Positions 1-7,305 of a DNA stretch of 64,000 nucleotides are shown piece after piece. A model generated the notes under the pieces. It was not told where the DNA came from. It ran no database searches and saw only the letters and a program-made list of their open reading frames with translations. The position numbers and the translations under genes are program-made. The DNA comes from Prevotella sp. E2-28 (GTDB lineage: Bacteria > Bacteroidota > Bacteroidia > Bacteroidales > Bacteroidaceae), in assembly GCF_022024055.1 (NCBI RefSeq), contig NZ_CP091788.1:3410001-3474000 (forward strand). Direction: 5' to 3'. The first letter of the stretch is position 1; each line of letters opens with the position of its first letter.

Positions 1-1
1 T

Positions 2-67
2 AGTATCAGTGGCACCATTCTGGCAGGCATCTTCCTCCGTTTTGATACCCGCAGATTAAAGCCCTAA
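2..67 (+). CDS. C-terminal end of a probable membrane protein (5' truncated)
   Basis: An open frame enters from the left edge and stops at TAA 65-67. The visible tail is 21 residues: a hydrophobic stretch (ISGTILAGIFLRF) followed by a basic end (DTRRLKP). A last membrane helix with a positively charged tail is common in multidrug or polysaccharide transporters of the MATE/MOP type, but too little is visible to name a family. No convincing terminator follows directly; the next promoter-like box is at 132-139. Confidence 0.45.
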   Translation, partial: SISGTILAGIFLRFDTRRLKP

Positions 68-108
68 CTGCTCGTTAAAAACTTTTTGGTAACTTTCATT
101 GTTTTGTC

Positions 109-139
109 TTGGTCATTTCATGTATTTGATGTACCTTTG
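109..139 (+). promoter_or_regulatory. Bacteroidales-type promoter for the ORF at 250
   Basis: A -7 box TACCTTTG lies at 132-139, with TTG at 109-111 exactly 20 bp upstream. This matches the Bacteroidetes sigma-ABfr promoter pattern. Transcription would begin near 144 and give a leader of about 105 nt. Confidence 0.6.
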
Positions 140-168
140 CAGCCGAATGATTTAGATTTCCCCCCGAT

Positions 169-248
169 ATTGTAACAATAACACGTTGTGACCAACACCA
201 ACTTTTGTAAAGCTGGTGAAGGGTCGGTCTTTGATTTATTGTTACAAT
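169..248 (+). promoter_or_regulatory. Structured 5' leader with long-range inverted repeat
   Basis: The 13-mer ATTGTAACAATAA at 169-181 is a perfect reverse complement of TTATTGTTACAAT at 236-248, which ends one base before the ATG at 250. Inside lies a second stem, CACCA (196-200) with TGGTG (214-218). Each 13-mer also contains an odd-centred palindrome (TTGTAACAA type), so a protein operator pair is the alternative to an RNA switch. Either would act on the downstream ORF. Confidence 0.5.
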
Positions 249-249
249 C

Positions 250-894
250 ATGCGAAAAAGAATTCATGGAGAATGGGTGTGCCGATGCACATCCGATGGA
301 TGCATGAAGCATCTGGAAGCACGCTTATTGCGTGAGTTGGTAAACCGTGAGATTCATCCCATCCGCTGTGCGGAGAGTTGTCGCCATAAGGCACAGATAG
401 CCATAAGGCTGGGAGATCTATGTGCCGAGGCAGGTTACAGGTGGTGGGCCTTCAAGGTGTGGCGATTGGGTATGCATCTCGTTGCCAACAAAGACTACGA
501 TGATTGGATAGCTGTCTATCTTAATCCGGAACGAGTGCGTTTGAGTTGGGTATTGAGTGAAGACCTCTGCCAACTTTTAGGCAGTAAGATTGATTCTCTC
601 TGGCGCAGCATGGGGCATCCTGAAATGGCTTTTCACGAACAATGGGTTACTGCTGAATACGATTGGCTGTATCTGGAGAAGTTCGACTACTATCGCCAGG
701 AGATTGACGATTACTGGGATGAAATCCTTAAAGATTATGAAGAGCAAAAAGAGACCGAGGCTATCTTCCGCGATGGCCTCGGTCTTTTTTTTAGATCAGC
801 GACGTTTCATCGATGCCACCTTATCTTGCCGCATCGACCAATCTCTGCTTCTTTCGTTCCTAAATATCTTCTTTTCCATGCCTTGGAATCATGA
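250..894 (+). CDS. Hypothetical protein; 3' end uncertain
   Basis: Unrecognised ORF of 214 codons. The N-terminal part has clustered cysteines (VCRCTSDGC, then IRCAESC), followed by a helical, TPR-like stretch (IRLGDLCAEAGYRWWAFKVW) and an acidic, Tyr/Trp-rich region. The last 34 codons look unlike protein and lie beyond a strong intrinsic terminator at 750-792, which is itself inside the frame. One extra T in the eight-T run at 785-792 would stop translation at TAG directly after the run, giving about 181 residues. The true protein may therefore end near 793, through a sequencing error in the homopolymer or a real frameshift. No Shine-Dalgarno is seen, which is normal in this phylum. Function unknown. 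Confidence 0.5.
   Translation: MRKRIHGEWVCRCTSDGCMKHLEARLLRELVNREIHPIRCAESCRHKAQIAIRLGDLCAEAGYRWWAFKVWRLGMHLVANKDYDDWIAVYLNPERVRLSWVLSEDLCQLLGSKIDSLWRSMGHPEMAFHEQWVTAEYDWLYLEKFDYYRQEIDDYWDEILKDYEEQKETEAIFRDGLGLFFRSATFHRCHLILPHRPISASFVPKYLLFHALES
750..792. terminator. Bidirectional intrinsic terminator inside an ORF end
   Basis: AGACCGAGGC (752-761) pairs with GCCTCGGTCT (776-785), followed by T785-792 on plus. On minus the same hairpin is followed by TCTTTTTG. It can therefore serve both the plus gene at 250 and a minus-strand small ORF at 796-879. Confidence 0.8.
796..879 (-). CDS. Possible 27-residue basic small protein
   Basis: On the minus strand a -7 box TACTTTTG (903-910) is followed after a short leader by ATG at 879, a 27-codon ORF (MEKKIFRN... 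to ...SMKRR) and the bidirectional terminator at 750-792. The predicted peptide is strongly basic, with nine Arg/Lys in the last 21 residues. Promoter, ORF and terminator are in the right order and spacing for an independent transcript convergent with the gene at 250. The -33 element is weak. The unit could also be a non-coding RNA. No family is recognised. Confidence 0.3.
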   Translation of the reverse strand: MEKKIFRNERSRDWSMRQDKVASMKRR

Positions 895-950
895 TTAGCC
901 TGCAAAAGTAAGCATAAAAAAAATGGAATGAAGGTCGCAATGTACTAAAA

Positions 951-981
951 AAAAGTCCCAGCCAAATCGGTTGGGGCTTTT
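951..981. terminator. Bidirectional terminator hairpin
   Basis: AAAAGTCCCAGCC (951-963) pairs with GGTTGGGGCTTTT (969-981) with minor mismatches, and has A/T tracts on both sides. Confidence 0.55.
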
Positions 982-1083
982 AATATGGGGTTAATCAGTC
1001 TCTTTCTAGATTCCTTGAAGAAATCATAGACCTTTCACCTTAATCTCTAGCTCTTTTGTTTTTGTCTCAAGAATCTTTTCTTA

Positions 1084-1459
1084 ACCCTTTTGATGTGGTA
1101 ATTACAAAAAATAAAAAACTTTTTAAAAGGGTTTCACATTCACTATAAATATATGAGAGTCATAAAGATATGGTGAACCCACATTTCAGCGCGCTAATAT
1201 TATATAAACCTTAGAGTTAGAAAAATAAGTCTAAGAGTTACAATCATAAGTCTTAGAGTTATTTTCATAAGTCATAGAGTTACAATCATAAGTCTTAGAG
1301 TTATTTTCATAAGTCATAGAGTTAGCACCTCCAACTCGCCGAGTTGTGATGTCCAACTTACCGAGTTGTGACCTTAAACCCACCAAGTTCGGAAGCCTTC
1401 AAAATGGGTTTCACCAAAATACGTTGTAAATGAATAATTTATGGTGACGGTGAAACCCA
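1084..1459 (+). repeat. Dispersed hairpin element, copy A (expanded with a phased array)
   Basis: Positions 1084-1127 match the reverse complement of 21662-21705 at 42 of 44 positions. This block is followed by GGGTTTCAC (1129-1137) with GGTGAACCCA (1172-1181), then a nine-unit 21/22-bp array, and a second hairpin TGGGTTTCACC (1405-1415) with GGTGAAACCCA (1449-1459). Together with the rest of 895-1556 it fills a long gap in which no coding region is seen. Confidence 0.75.
1208..1395. repeat. Nine-unit tandem array, period 21 then 22 bp
   Basis: The core AGAGTT starts at 1213, 1234, 1255, 1276, 1297 and 1318 (period 21). It continues as CGAGTT at 1340 and 1362 and CAAGTT at 1384 (period 22). 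The 21-bp units alternate between two variants, ending ...ATTTTCATA and ...ACAATCATA. There are no unique spacers, so this is not a CRISPR. Confidence 0.85.
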
Positions 1460-1533
1460 AAAACAATACTACAGGTGTCTTTGAAATCACCGCACGGAAG
1501 TTCTAAGATCCTGTGTTAATATCGTTAAATCAC

Positions 1534-1564
1534 TTTGAGCAATCAACTTCTTTGCGTAAATTTG
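1534..1564 (+). promoter_or_regulatory. Promoter for the thioredoxin-like gene
   Basis: TTTG at 1534-1537 and TAAATTTG at 1557-1564 are separated by 19 bp, a near-ideal Bacteroidales promoter. It lies downstream of the earliest possible start codon (1535), so it fixes the start at ATG 1613. Confidence 0.7.
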
Positions 1565-1612
1565 CAAAATCAATCAAAGACCAAAACAATAACTATTAAA
1601 AATAGTACACCT

Positions 1613-2410
1613 ATGAAACATTTGATGTTTATAGCTATTTGTCTCATGAGTTCCATGTCACCGCTATCTGCAGCTAATAACGCAACAGGTCAGGTACAGG
1701 AAGAACCCATTGACACTGTGATTCCTAAGTTTCTCTCCAACGGTTATTTCTTCCGCGAAATGCCTAAACTGCCCGATGGCGAGAAAAGCATGTTGCGCCT
1801 AAAGGACAAGGAGGGCAACAGCGTCATCGTCATCAACGTCAACGCCACACTGCCCAAGTCCGTCATTCGCAAGGCCATCCCACGCGAGCAGGTTCACAAT
1901 GCCGACCAGTTCCTGAACGGCCTAAACACGATGGCTACAATGACCTCGCTGACAAGGGCTGGCGTCAAAGCCGACGGCACATGGTATTCGCCCAAGGAGG
2001 GTGAGCCGTTTCCGCCTTTCTCAGAAAAGGATATGGACGGCCACACATGGACGAACGACAGCGTGAAAGGGCGCGTCATGGTGATTAACCTTTGGTACTC
2101 CGGCTGCGGCCCCTGTCGTGCAGAGATGCCCATCCTCTCCGAGTGGAAGGAACAATTACCCGACGTGATGTTCTTCTCAGCTACCTATCACGATGCCGAA
2201 ACAGCCAAGCGCATCACCGACAAGCACCACTTCACATGGACACACCTCGTAGAGGCCAAGGACATGATGTCATGGATTGGCACTGAGGGATTCCCTCTAA
2301 CCATCGTCGTCGATAAGAATGGCATTGTACGCCACGCTGTCCACGGCACCGATGAAGCGAAACGAGAGGAGCTATTAACGAAAATCAAGGAAGCGCTACT
2401 TAGCGAATGA
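1613..2410 (+). CDS. TlpA/ResA-type secreted thioredoxin-fold protein
   Basis: Predicted periplasmic thiol-disulfide reductase-like protein of 265 residues. It starts with a signal peptide (MKHLMFIAICLMSSMSPLSA) and has about 130 residues without a recognised family. A thioredoxin fold follows with the redox motif CGPC in VINLWYSGCGPCRAEMPIL and the cis-proline loop region GTEGFPLTIVVD. The start at 1613 is chosen because the promoter lies at 1534-1564 and the signal peptide begins there. The stop codon lies in the first bases of a 22-bp repeat array that runs to the stop of the convergent protease gene. The substrate is unknown; such proteins often support disulfide isomerisation or cytochrome maturation. 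Confidence 0.85.
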   Translation: MKHLMFIAICLMSSMSPLSAANNATGQVQEEPIDTVIPKFLSNGYFFREMPKLPDGEKSMLRLKDKEGNSVIVINVNATLPKSVIRKAIPREQVHNADQFLNGLNTMATMTSLTRAGVKADGTWYSPKEGEPFPPFSEKDMDGHTWTNDSVKGRVMVINLWYSGCGPCRAEMPILSEWKEQLPDVMFFSATYHDAETAKRITDKHHFTWTHLVEAKDMMSWIGTEGFPLTIVVDKNGIVRHAVHGTDEAKREELLTKIKEALLSE

Positions 2411-2476
2411 CGTGCTCACGGTGCTTCATCGGCGTGCTCAAGGCGTGCGAATGACGTGCTCAAGGTCGTTGATTAG
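2403..2476. repeat. 22-bp tandem array spanning two convergent gene ends
   Basis: Units start at 2411, 2433 and 2455, each beginning CGTGCTCA(A/C)GG followed by 11 variable bases. The preceding GCGAATGA (2403-2410) is the tail of another unit. The array holds the stop codons of both convergent genes. The same family recurs at 53214-53301. Confidence 0.8.
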
Positions 2477-3683
2477 GATTCTTCAGGCGCATCCAACGAA
2501 TCTCACGAGAGAAGCCACGAGCGTCTTTTACAGTAAAGACGTATTCACGACCTATAATAAAGGAATAGGTCACGAAATGCGTGAAACTACGGATTGGGGT
2601 ATCGTCAATCTTGGTGATGATATCGCCCTGACGGAATCCAAGCTTATAAGGTTCACTTTGTTCCCATACAAGTCCCACACTGGGCATATCGTTCTCAGGA
2701 ACAAAGGCGATATCCAATTGCTTGTTTCCGACACTAACACATGACTGCTGGTTATACGGCTGGAAGCGTACGCGCTTCTTTCGTGGATTGAAAATAACGG
2801 CGCCGAAGTTAAGCATACCAGCACCAAGAGAGGATTCGCCTTGGGTGGTCAACGTATGCAAATCACTAAATGTATAATCACATACACACAACTGACTGAA
2901 ATTCAAAAAGACCACCTCATGAAGCGCCTCTACAGCGAAATGACCTATAGCATGTCGCCCCATGCTGCGACCTTCCACCTGCGAGTCCATTTGCCCCTCA
3001 GCCTTAGAAGCGCAAAGGTCAAGACTACCCCTGTTGATTGCATAGAGCCGCCTACTACCAGTATCAAAAAGTGTCCATTCACGATACTTTCCAAAGGGTT
3101 TCACCTCTAAATAAGGTACATGGTACTTCAGGCGATAACGAGTTTCAAAGCCCTGCTCCCGATTAAAGAAATCTTTGCGATCGGTAAGGATAAGAAGGCG
3201 GTTGCGAACATCTATTTTAGCAGACAATCCATTATTAATAAGGCTAAAACCAATGATTCCATCGATATTTCTGCCCTTGACAGGACGATGCTGAATCGTA
3301 GCTTGACAGTCGGTGAGCGTCAGATTACCAAGAGACAAAGGCGGCAAGATAACCATCTGTACCGTATCCGTTGCACCAGTGGCATCCTGAGAACGAATCT
3401 GTCCTGCTGAGGTAGTGCCGGCAATGGGCGTATCATCATAGACTACAGCCTGTGCTGCCCCTGTGTCGAAGAGGAAACGATAGCGTTTTCCATCAATATC
3501 GACAGGCAGGAATATCTGCTCATTATCCCATTCTATTGCGATGGAATCAACGAAATTAGTCTTATTAAGGGTGAAGTCATGACGATAGCGGGCCAGTTGC
3601 GCATTTAAAGGTGAAAAAGTAAAAAGGTAAAAAAGTAAAACACTCAATAGTTTTACAGGCTTAGTATTCATATTCACCTTCAT
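2460..3683 (-). CDS. Secreted retropepsin-like aspartic protease with PDZ domain
   Basis: A 407-residue secreted protein with a signal peptide ending near NAQL. Two aspartic-protease half-sites are seen: FLFDTGAAQAVVYD at about residues 69-82 and WTLFDTGSRRLYAI near 200-215. A C-terminal PDZ-like domain (EPYKLGFRQGDIITKIDD) follows. Two Asp-Thr-Gly motifs in one chain indicate a single-chain pepsin/retropepsin fold, a common periplasmic aspartyl protease family in Bacteroidetes. The gene lies 39 bp downstream of the S46 peptidase and is probably co-transcribed with it. The signal-peptide coding region contains an 8-bp repeat array (3611-3640), and another array of the same unit fills the gap before the start. 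ATG 3671 (MNTKPVK) is an alternative start. The stop lies inside a 22-bp array. Confidence 0.8.
   Translation of the reverse strand: MKVNMNTKPVKLLSVLLFYLFTFSPLNAQLARYRHDFTLNKTNFVDSIAIEWDNEQIFLPVDIDGKRYRFLFDTGAAQAVVYDDTPIAGTTSAGQIRSQDATGATDTVQMVILPPLSLGNLTLTDCQATIQHRPVKGRNIDGIIGFSLINNGLSAKIDVRNRLLILTDRKDFFNREQGFETRYRLKYHVPYLEVKPFGKYREWTLFDTGSRRLYAINRGSLDLCASKAEGQMDSQVEGRSMGRHAIGHFAVEALHEVVFLNFSQLCVCDYTFSDLHTLTTQGESSLGAGMLNFGAVIFNPRKKRVRFQPYNQQSCVSVGNKQLDIAFVPENDMPSVGLVWEQSEPYKLGFRQGDIITKIDDTPIRSFTHFVTYSFIIGREYVFTVKDARGFSREIRWMRLKNPNQRP
3611..3640. repeat. 8-bp repeat array in signal-peptide coding region
   Basis: On plus, GT-starting units begin at 3611, 3619, 3627 and 3635 (GTGAAAAA, GTAAAAAG, GTAAAAAA, GTAAAA). 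Read on minus they encode part of the hydrophobic core of the aspartic protease signal peptide. The unit length is not divisible by three. Confidence 0.75.
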
Positions 3684-3689
3684 ATTATT

Positions 3690-3729
3690 TTACTAGTTTT
3701 ACCTTTTTACTCTTTTACCTTTTTACTTT
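3690..3729. repeat. 8-bp repeat array between dpp7 and the protease gene
   Basis: AC dinucleotides recur at 3692, 3701, 3709, 3717 and 3725 (spacing 9, 8, 8, 8) within T-rich units like TTTTTACT. It is the same unit, in the same orientation, as the array at 3611-3640. It reaches into the last codons of the S46 peptidase. Confidence 0.7.
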
Positions 3730-5801
3730 TGACCCATCTCTTTCATCAGGCGGTCGGCATGACCCCACTTATCCATCATGAAGAGGACATAGCGGATATC
3801 CACGCCGATGCAACGAGCTAACTGACTATCGAAGAAGATGTCACTTGAGAGGCTGTCCCAGTTGCCATCGAAAGCCAGACCGATGAGGCGGTTCTGGGCA
3901 TCAAACATAGGAGAGCCGGAATTGCCGCCCGTGATATCGTTGGTGGTCAGGAAGCAGAGGGGCATATTGCCTGCACCCTCCAGCAGTGAAATCATCTCGG
4001 GCTCCACTTTATAGTCTTCGATGGAATCGCCCGTTTTCATCTTTTTCACCATGCTGGGTGCCTTTGTCTGCCACCCCGATGGCTGCCCGCCCAAGTTATA
4101 TTCCTTCACCTGTCCGTAAGAGAGACGCATGGTGAAATTGGCATCGCTGTAATGAGGCTTATCCTCTTCCATGCGCAACTTTGCCGCACAGAGATAGCGT
4201 TCCTGATCGTCAATGGAATCATTGATAGCCTGAATCTCCAGGCGCAGTGCCTGCATCACCTCCGTCAGGTCAAGACCAAAGCTGACACCGGGGTCTTTCA
4301 TAAACGATTTCCTGTTAGGATAAAGGCGGGCCTTTTTCTTCATCAGCTTTGACTTCTTGTAAAGATAATCGGCGTATTTCTGGCAGTCGCCACCAAACTT
4401 CTGGTCAATCACCTTGAAGAAATCAGGCAAGTATGCCTTGTCGTTCAGATGCTCACGATAGTTTTTCAGCAGCGTGCCCAGCGTCTCGCAGTCGGTAGCG
4501 GCATCATAGGTCTCGCTGTCATCCTTCATGCTGATATACTGGCGCTTGCCATGCCCCTTCGGATTAGCACCGTTGTGGACAAGGAGCGCACGCGTAGAGA
4601 GCTCGTCAGTGCGGCGGAAAGTCTCGTACCACAGCATATAGGCTTCCATCACCTTCATGCGTTTCTTGTAGTAGCGCTCCATCTTGGCGAAGTCGAGCTT
4701 CCCTTCCAGATAGCCACTCTCGAGGAGCCACTGCTGCAGTTGGGCCTCAAACTGCTGTTTCTGCTGAATAAGTCCGATGGAATCGATACATTTATTCATT
4801 CCGATGGAGTTTTTCCAGTAGTTTGACGACTGCGCATACTTCGAGTCATACTTGATACGCACTGCCTCAGATGCATCCATGTGGCGCTTCATCACCTCCT
4901 GCTTCACGCCGCGCACCTGGGCACGGATGGCATTCTGCACATAGCGCTCCTGAATGCCGTAGCTGGATATGTAGCGGCTGGTGCTGCCAGGATAGCCCAT
5001 GGTCATTGAGAAAGCCCCGCTCTGATAGCCTTTATCCGAGATGCGTGCCCAGTGCTCCGGATGATAGGGCACGTTATCCTTGGAATAAGCAGCAGGCCCA
5101 TTCGTCTTGGGGTCGGCATAGATACGGAACACTGAGAAGTCGCAGGTCTGGCGAGGCCACATCCAGTTGTCGGTCTCACCGCCAAACTTACCCATTGACT
5201 TAGGAATGGCAAAAACCAGGCGAAGGTCGGTGAAATCACGGTAAATGGTGGCGAAATAGCGATTGCCCTCGTAGAAAGGCTTGATTTCCAGTCGCAAGGT
5301 GGAATCGTTTTCCTTCACCTTCTTCGACATGATATTCTCGATGGAATCAAGGAATAAGGATTGATTCTCGTGGTTCATCTTATCGAATCCATGAGCCACA
5401 AGGGTATCTGTAATATCCTTTTGCTCCACCATGAACGACACGAACATATTCTTATTAGGCAGTTCTTCCTCGAAGCTCTTGGCATAAAAGCCATTGAGCA
5501 TATAGTCGTGCTCAACGGTGGAATGAGAGCGGATAGCCTCGAAACCGCAGTGGTGATTCGTAAAAACGAGTCCGTCGGGGCTCACCACCACGCCTGAGCA
5601 ATAGCCCGAGAAGTTCACCACCGCGTGCATGATGGCATCGTCGGCCTGATAGAGTTTTTCGTATGGCATACTGTAGCCGTAGCCCTTCATCTGCTCATAC
5701 ACTGCCTGTGGCAGGTTGTAAAGCGTCCACATACCCTCGTCGGCATGTGCGGGGATTGCTAATGTGATTAGCGTTACAAATAGAACTATAATTTTTTTCA
5801 T
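3723..5801 (-). CDS. dpp7: S46 family dipeptidyl-peptidase, DPP7-type
   Basis: A 692-residue periplasmic serine dipeptidyl-peptidase that removes dipeptides from peptide N-termini. It has a signal peptide of about 20 residues. The triad can be placed as His84 (VFTNHHCG), Asp221 (RQTCDFSVFR) and Ser628 (GGNSGSPMF). The specificity position 18 residues after the serine, which is Arg in DPP11 and Gly in DPP7 of Porphyromonas, is Gly646 here (AFDGNW). That predicts preference for hydrophobic P1 residues rather than Asp/Glu. Length matches the family. The gene lies 52 bp after the flippase gene in a minus-strand run. A short GC hairpin in that gap is a weak attenuator at best. Confidence 0.93.
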   Translation of the reverse strand: MKKIIVLFVTLITLAIPAHADEGMWTLYNLPQAVYEQMKGYGYSMPYEKLYQADDAIMHAVVNFSGYCSGVVVSPDGLVFTNHHCGFEAIRSHSTVEHDYMLNGFYAKSFEEELPNKNMFVSFMVEQKDITDTLVAHGFDKMNHENQSLFLDSIENIMSKKVKENDSTLRLEIKPFYEGNRYFATIYRDFTDLRLVFAIPKSMGKFGGETDNWMWPRQTCDFSVFRIYADPKTNGPAAYSKDNVPYHPEHWARISDKGYQSGAFSMTMGYPGSTSRYISSYGIQERYVQNAIRAQVRGVKQEVMKRHMDASEAVRIKYDSKYAQSSNYWKNSIGMNKCIDSIGLIQQKQQFEAQLQQWLLESGYLEGKLDFAKMERYYKKRMKVMEAYMLWYETFRRTDELSTRALLVHNGANPKGHGKRQYISMKDDSETYDAATDCETLGTLLKNYREHLNDKAYLPDFFKVIDQKFGGDCQKYADYLYKKSKLMKKKARLYPNRKSFMKDPGVSFGLDLTEVMQALRLEIQAINDSIDDQERYLCAAKLRMEEDKPHYSDANFTMRLSYGQVKEYNLGGQPSGWQTKAPSMVKKMKTGDSIEDYKVEPEMISLLEGAGNMPLCFLTTNDITGGNSGSPMFDAQNRLIGLAFDGNWDSLSSDIFFDSQLARCIGVDIRYVLFMMDKWGHADRLMKEMGQK

Positions 5802-5853
5802 ATAATTGTGTTATATCAATGCTAAAACTGACGGTCCTTGCGGACGCTCCTTA

Positions 5854-7302
5854 TTATTTTCTGAAATATCTTCCCACCACAGGCAGACCCGACAAAGGCA
5901 GGTCGCGCCAGATGACATAGGCCACAAAGAGCAGTATGATGAGGGTGTTGACCAGCACTGAGCCCCATGCAGGCAACAGTTGGTTTGTGTAAACCATGGG
6001 CACATAGCACACCGCGGTCAGCAGAAAATACAGGGCAATGCTCTTCAGCGGATAAGGAATAGGATTCTTTATCTGCCCTATGACGTAACTGAGCACCATG
6101 GCCGTGCCGTAGCCTGCCACTCCGCCCCATGCACAGGCCCAGTAGCCATACTTAGGGATGAAGATGATATTAACGGCAAAGAGCACCAGACAGCCAGCCA
6201 AAGAGAACCAGGCGCCATAGATGGTCTTGTCAATCAGCTTATACCAAAACGACAGGTTGAAATAGACACCCATCATAATCTCTGCAGCCATCACGATAGG
6301 TACAACACCCAGTCCCTCGCGATATTCCTCACCTATGACATGCTGCAGGATAGGCATCCAACCAACGACACAGAGGAAGGCCAACAGCGTGAAAATCAAG
6401 AAATACTTCATGGCCGAGGCATAATACTCTGCCTTGTCACCATCCTTACTCTTCGCAAAGACTATTGGCTCATAGGCATAGCGGAAAGCCTGCGTAATCA
6501 TCGCCATAATCATCGCAATCTTCACACAGGATCCATAAACGCCCAGTTGCACGTTTGCTTCTGCCTCATCAGGATAGGCCAAGGGGAAGATAATCTTATC
6601 GGCCACCTGATTCAGAATGCCCGCAATACCCAGCACAAGGATAGGCCATGAATAGCCTAACATCTGTTTCAGCAAAGCACCATCGAAATGCCACTGGATG
6701 CGGAACATGCCGGGTATGAAGAACAACGTGATAAAACCTGTACATGCTAAGTTGATAAAGAAGACGTAAAATACGGAGGTCTTACCTAACCAAACAAAAT
6801 AAAGCACGTTAAGACCGATGTTCAACAGGATGAACAACATCTTCAACGATGCGAAACGAATGGGACGTTTCAGAAAACGCAGATAGCTGAAGGGAAGAGC
6901 CTGCAACGCATCAAGCGCCACCACAATGGCCATCATCTGCAAGTATTCTGGGTGAGCCTCATAGCCCAACGATACACAGATGGGGTCGATAAATCCCAAT
7001 ACCAATGCCAGGAAAATAGCAGTAAGCATCGAAACGGTGCCCATTGCCGTAGAGAACACGGTGTCTGGTTTATATTTGTCATCATTGGCAAATCGGAATA
7101 AAGTGGTCTCCATACCGAATGTCAATAATACCAGAATCAACGCCGTATAGGCATACACATTCGTACTGACACCATAATCGCCTGAGGCTTTAGGCATGTA
7201 ATGTGTATAAAGGGGTACTAGCAGATAATTCAGGAATCTGCCAACGATACTTGAAAAGCCATAGATGGCCGTGTCTTTTGCTAATGATTTAAGGTTCGCC
7301 AT
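5854..7302 (-). CDS. Wzx-type polysaccharide flippase (MOP superfamily)
   Basis: A 482-residue integral membrane protein with 12-14 hydrophobic segments and the N-terminal signature of O-antigen/capsule flippases (LKSLAKDTAIYGFSSIVGRF). Members move undecaprenyl-linked oligosaccharides across the inner membrane for LPS, capsule or glycoprotein assembly. The start codon is 3 bp downstream of the stop of the preceding nucleoside-recognition gene, so the two are translationally linked. No glycosyltransferases are nearby, so the polymer served cannot be told from the window. Confidence 0.88.
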   Translation of the reverse strand: MANLKSLAKDTAIYGFSSIVGRFLNYLLVPLYTHYMPKASGDYGVSTNVYAYTALILVLLTFGMETTLFRFANDDKYKPDTVFSTAMGTVSMLTAIFLALVLGFIDPICVSLGYEAHPEYLQMMAIVVALDALQALPFSYLRFLKRPIRFASLKMLFILLNIGLNVLYFVWLGKTSVFYVFFINLACTGFITLFFIPGMFRIQWHFDGALLKQMLGYSWPILVLGIAGILNQVADKIIFPLAYPDEAEANVQLGVYGSCVKIAMIMAMITQAFRYAYEPIVFAKSKDGDKAEYYASAMKYFLIFTLLAFLCVVGWMPILQHVIGEEYREGLGVVPIVMAAEIMMGVYFNLSFWYKLIDKTIYGAWFSLAGCLVLFAVNIIFIPKYGYWACAWGGVAGYGTAMVLSYVIGQIKNPIPYPLKSIALYFLLTAVCYVPMVYTNQLLPAWGSVLVNTLIILLFVAYVIWRDLPLSGLPVVGRYFRK

Positions 7303-7305
7303 ATA

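Noticed and set aside
250..894. Zinc finger protein based on N-terminal cysteines
   Set aside because: Cysteine spacing (C-x-C-x4-C, later C-x3-C) fits no known finger that I can name.
1208..1395. CRISPR array
   Set aside because: Units of 21-22 bp follow each other without unique spacers and no cas genes are present.
5817..5845. Strong terminator between flippase and dpp7
   Set aside because: The GTCC/GGAC stem has only four pairs and a poor T run; read-through is more likely.
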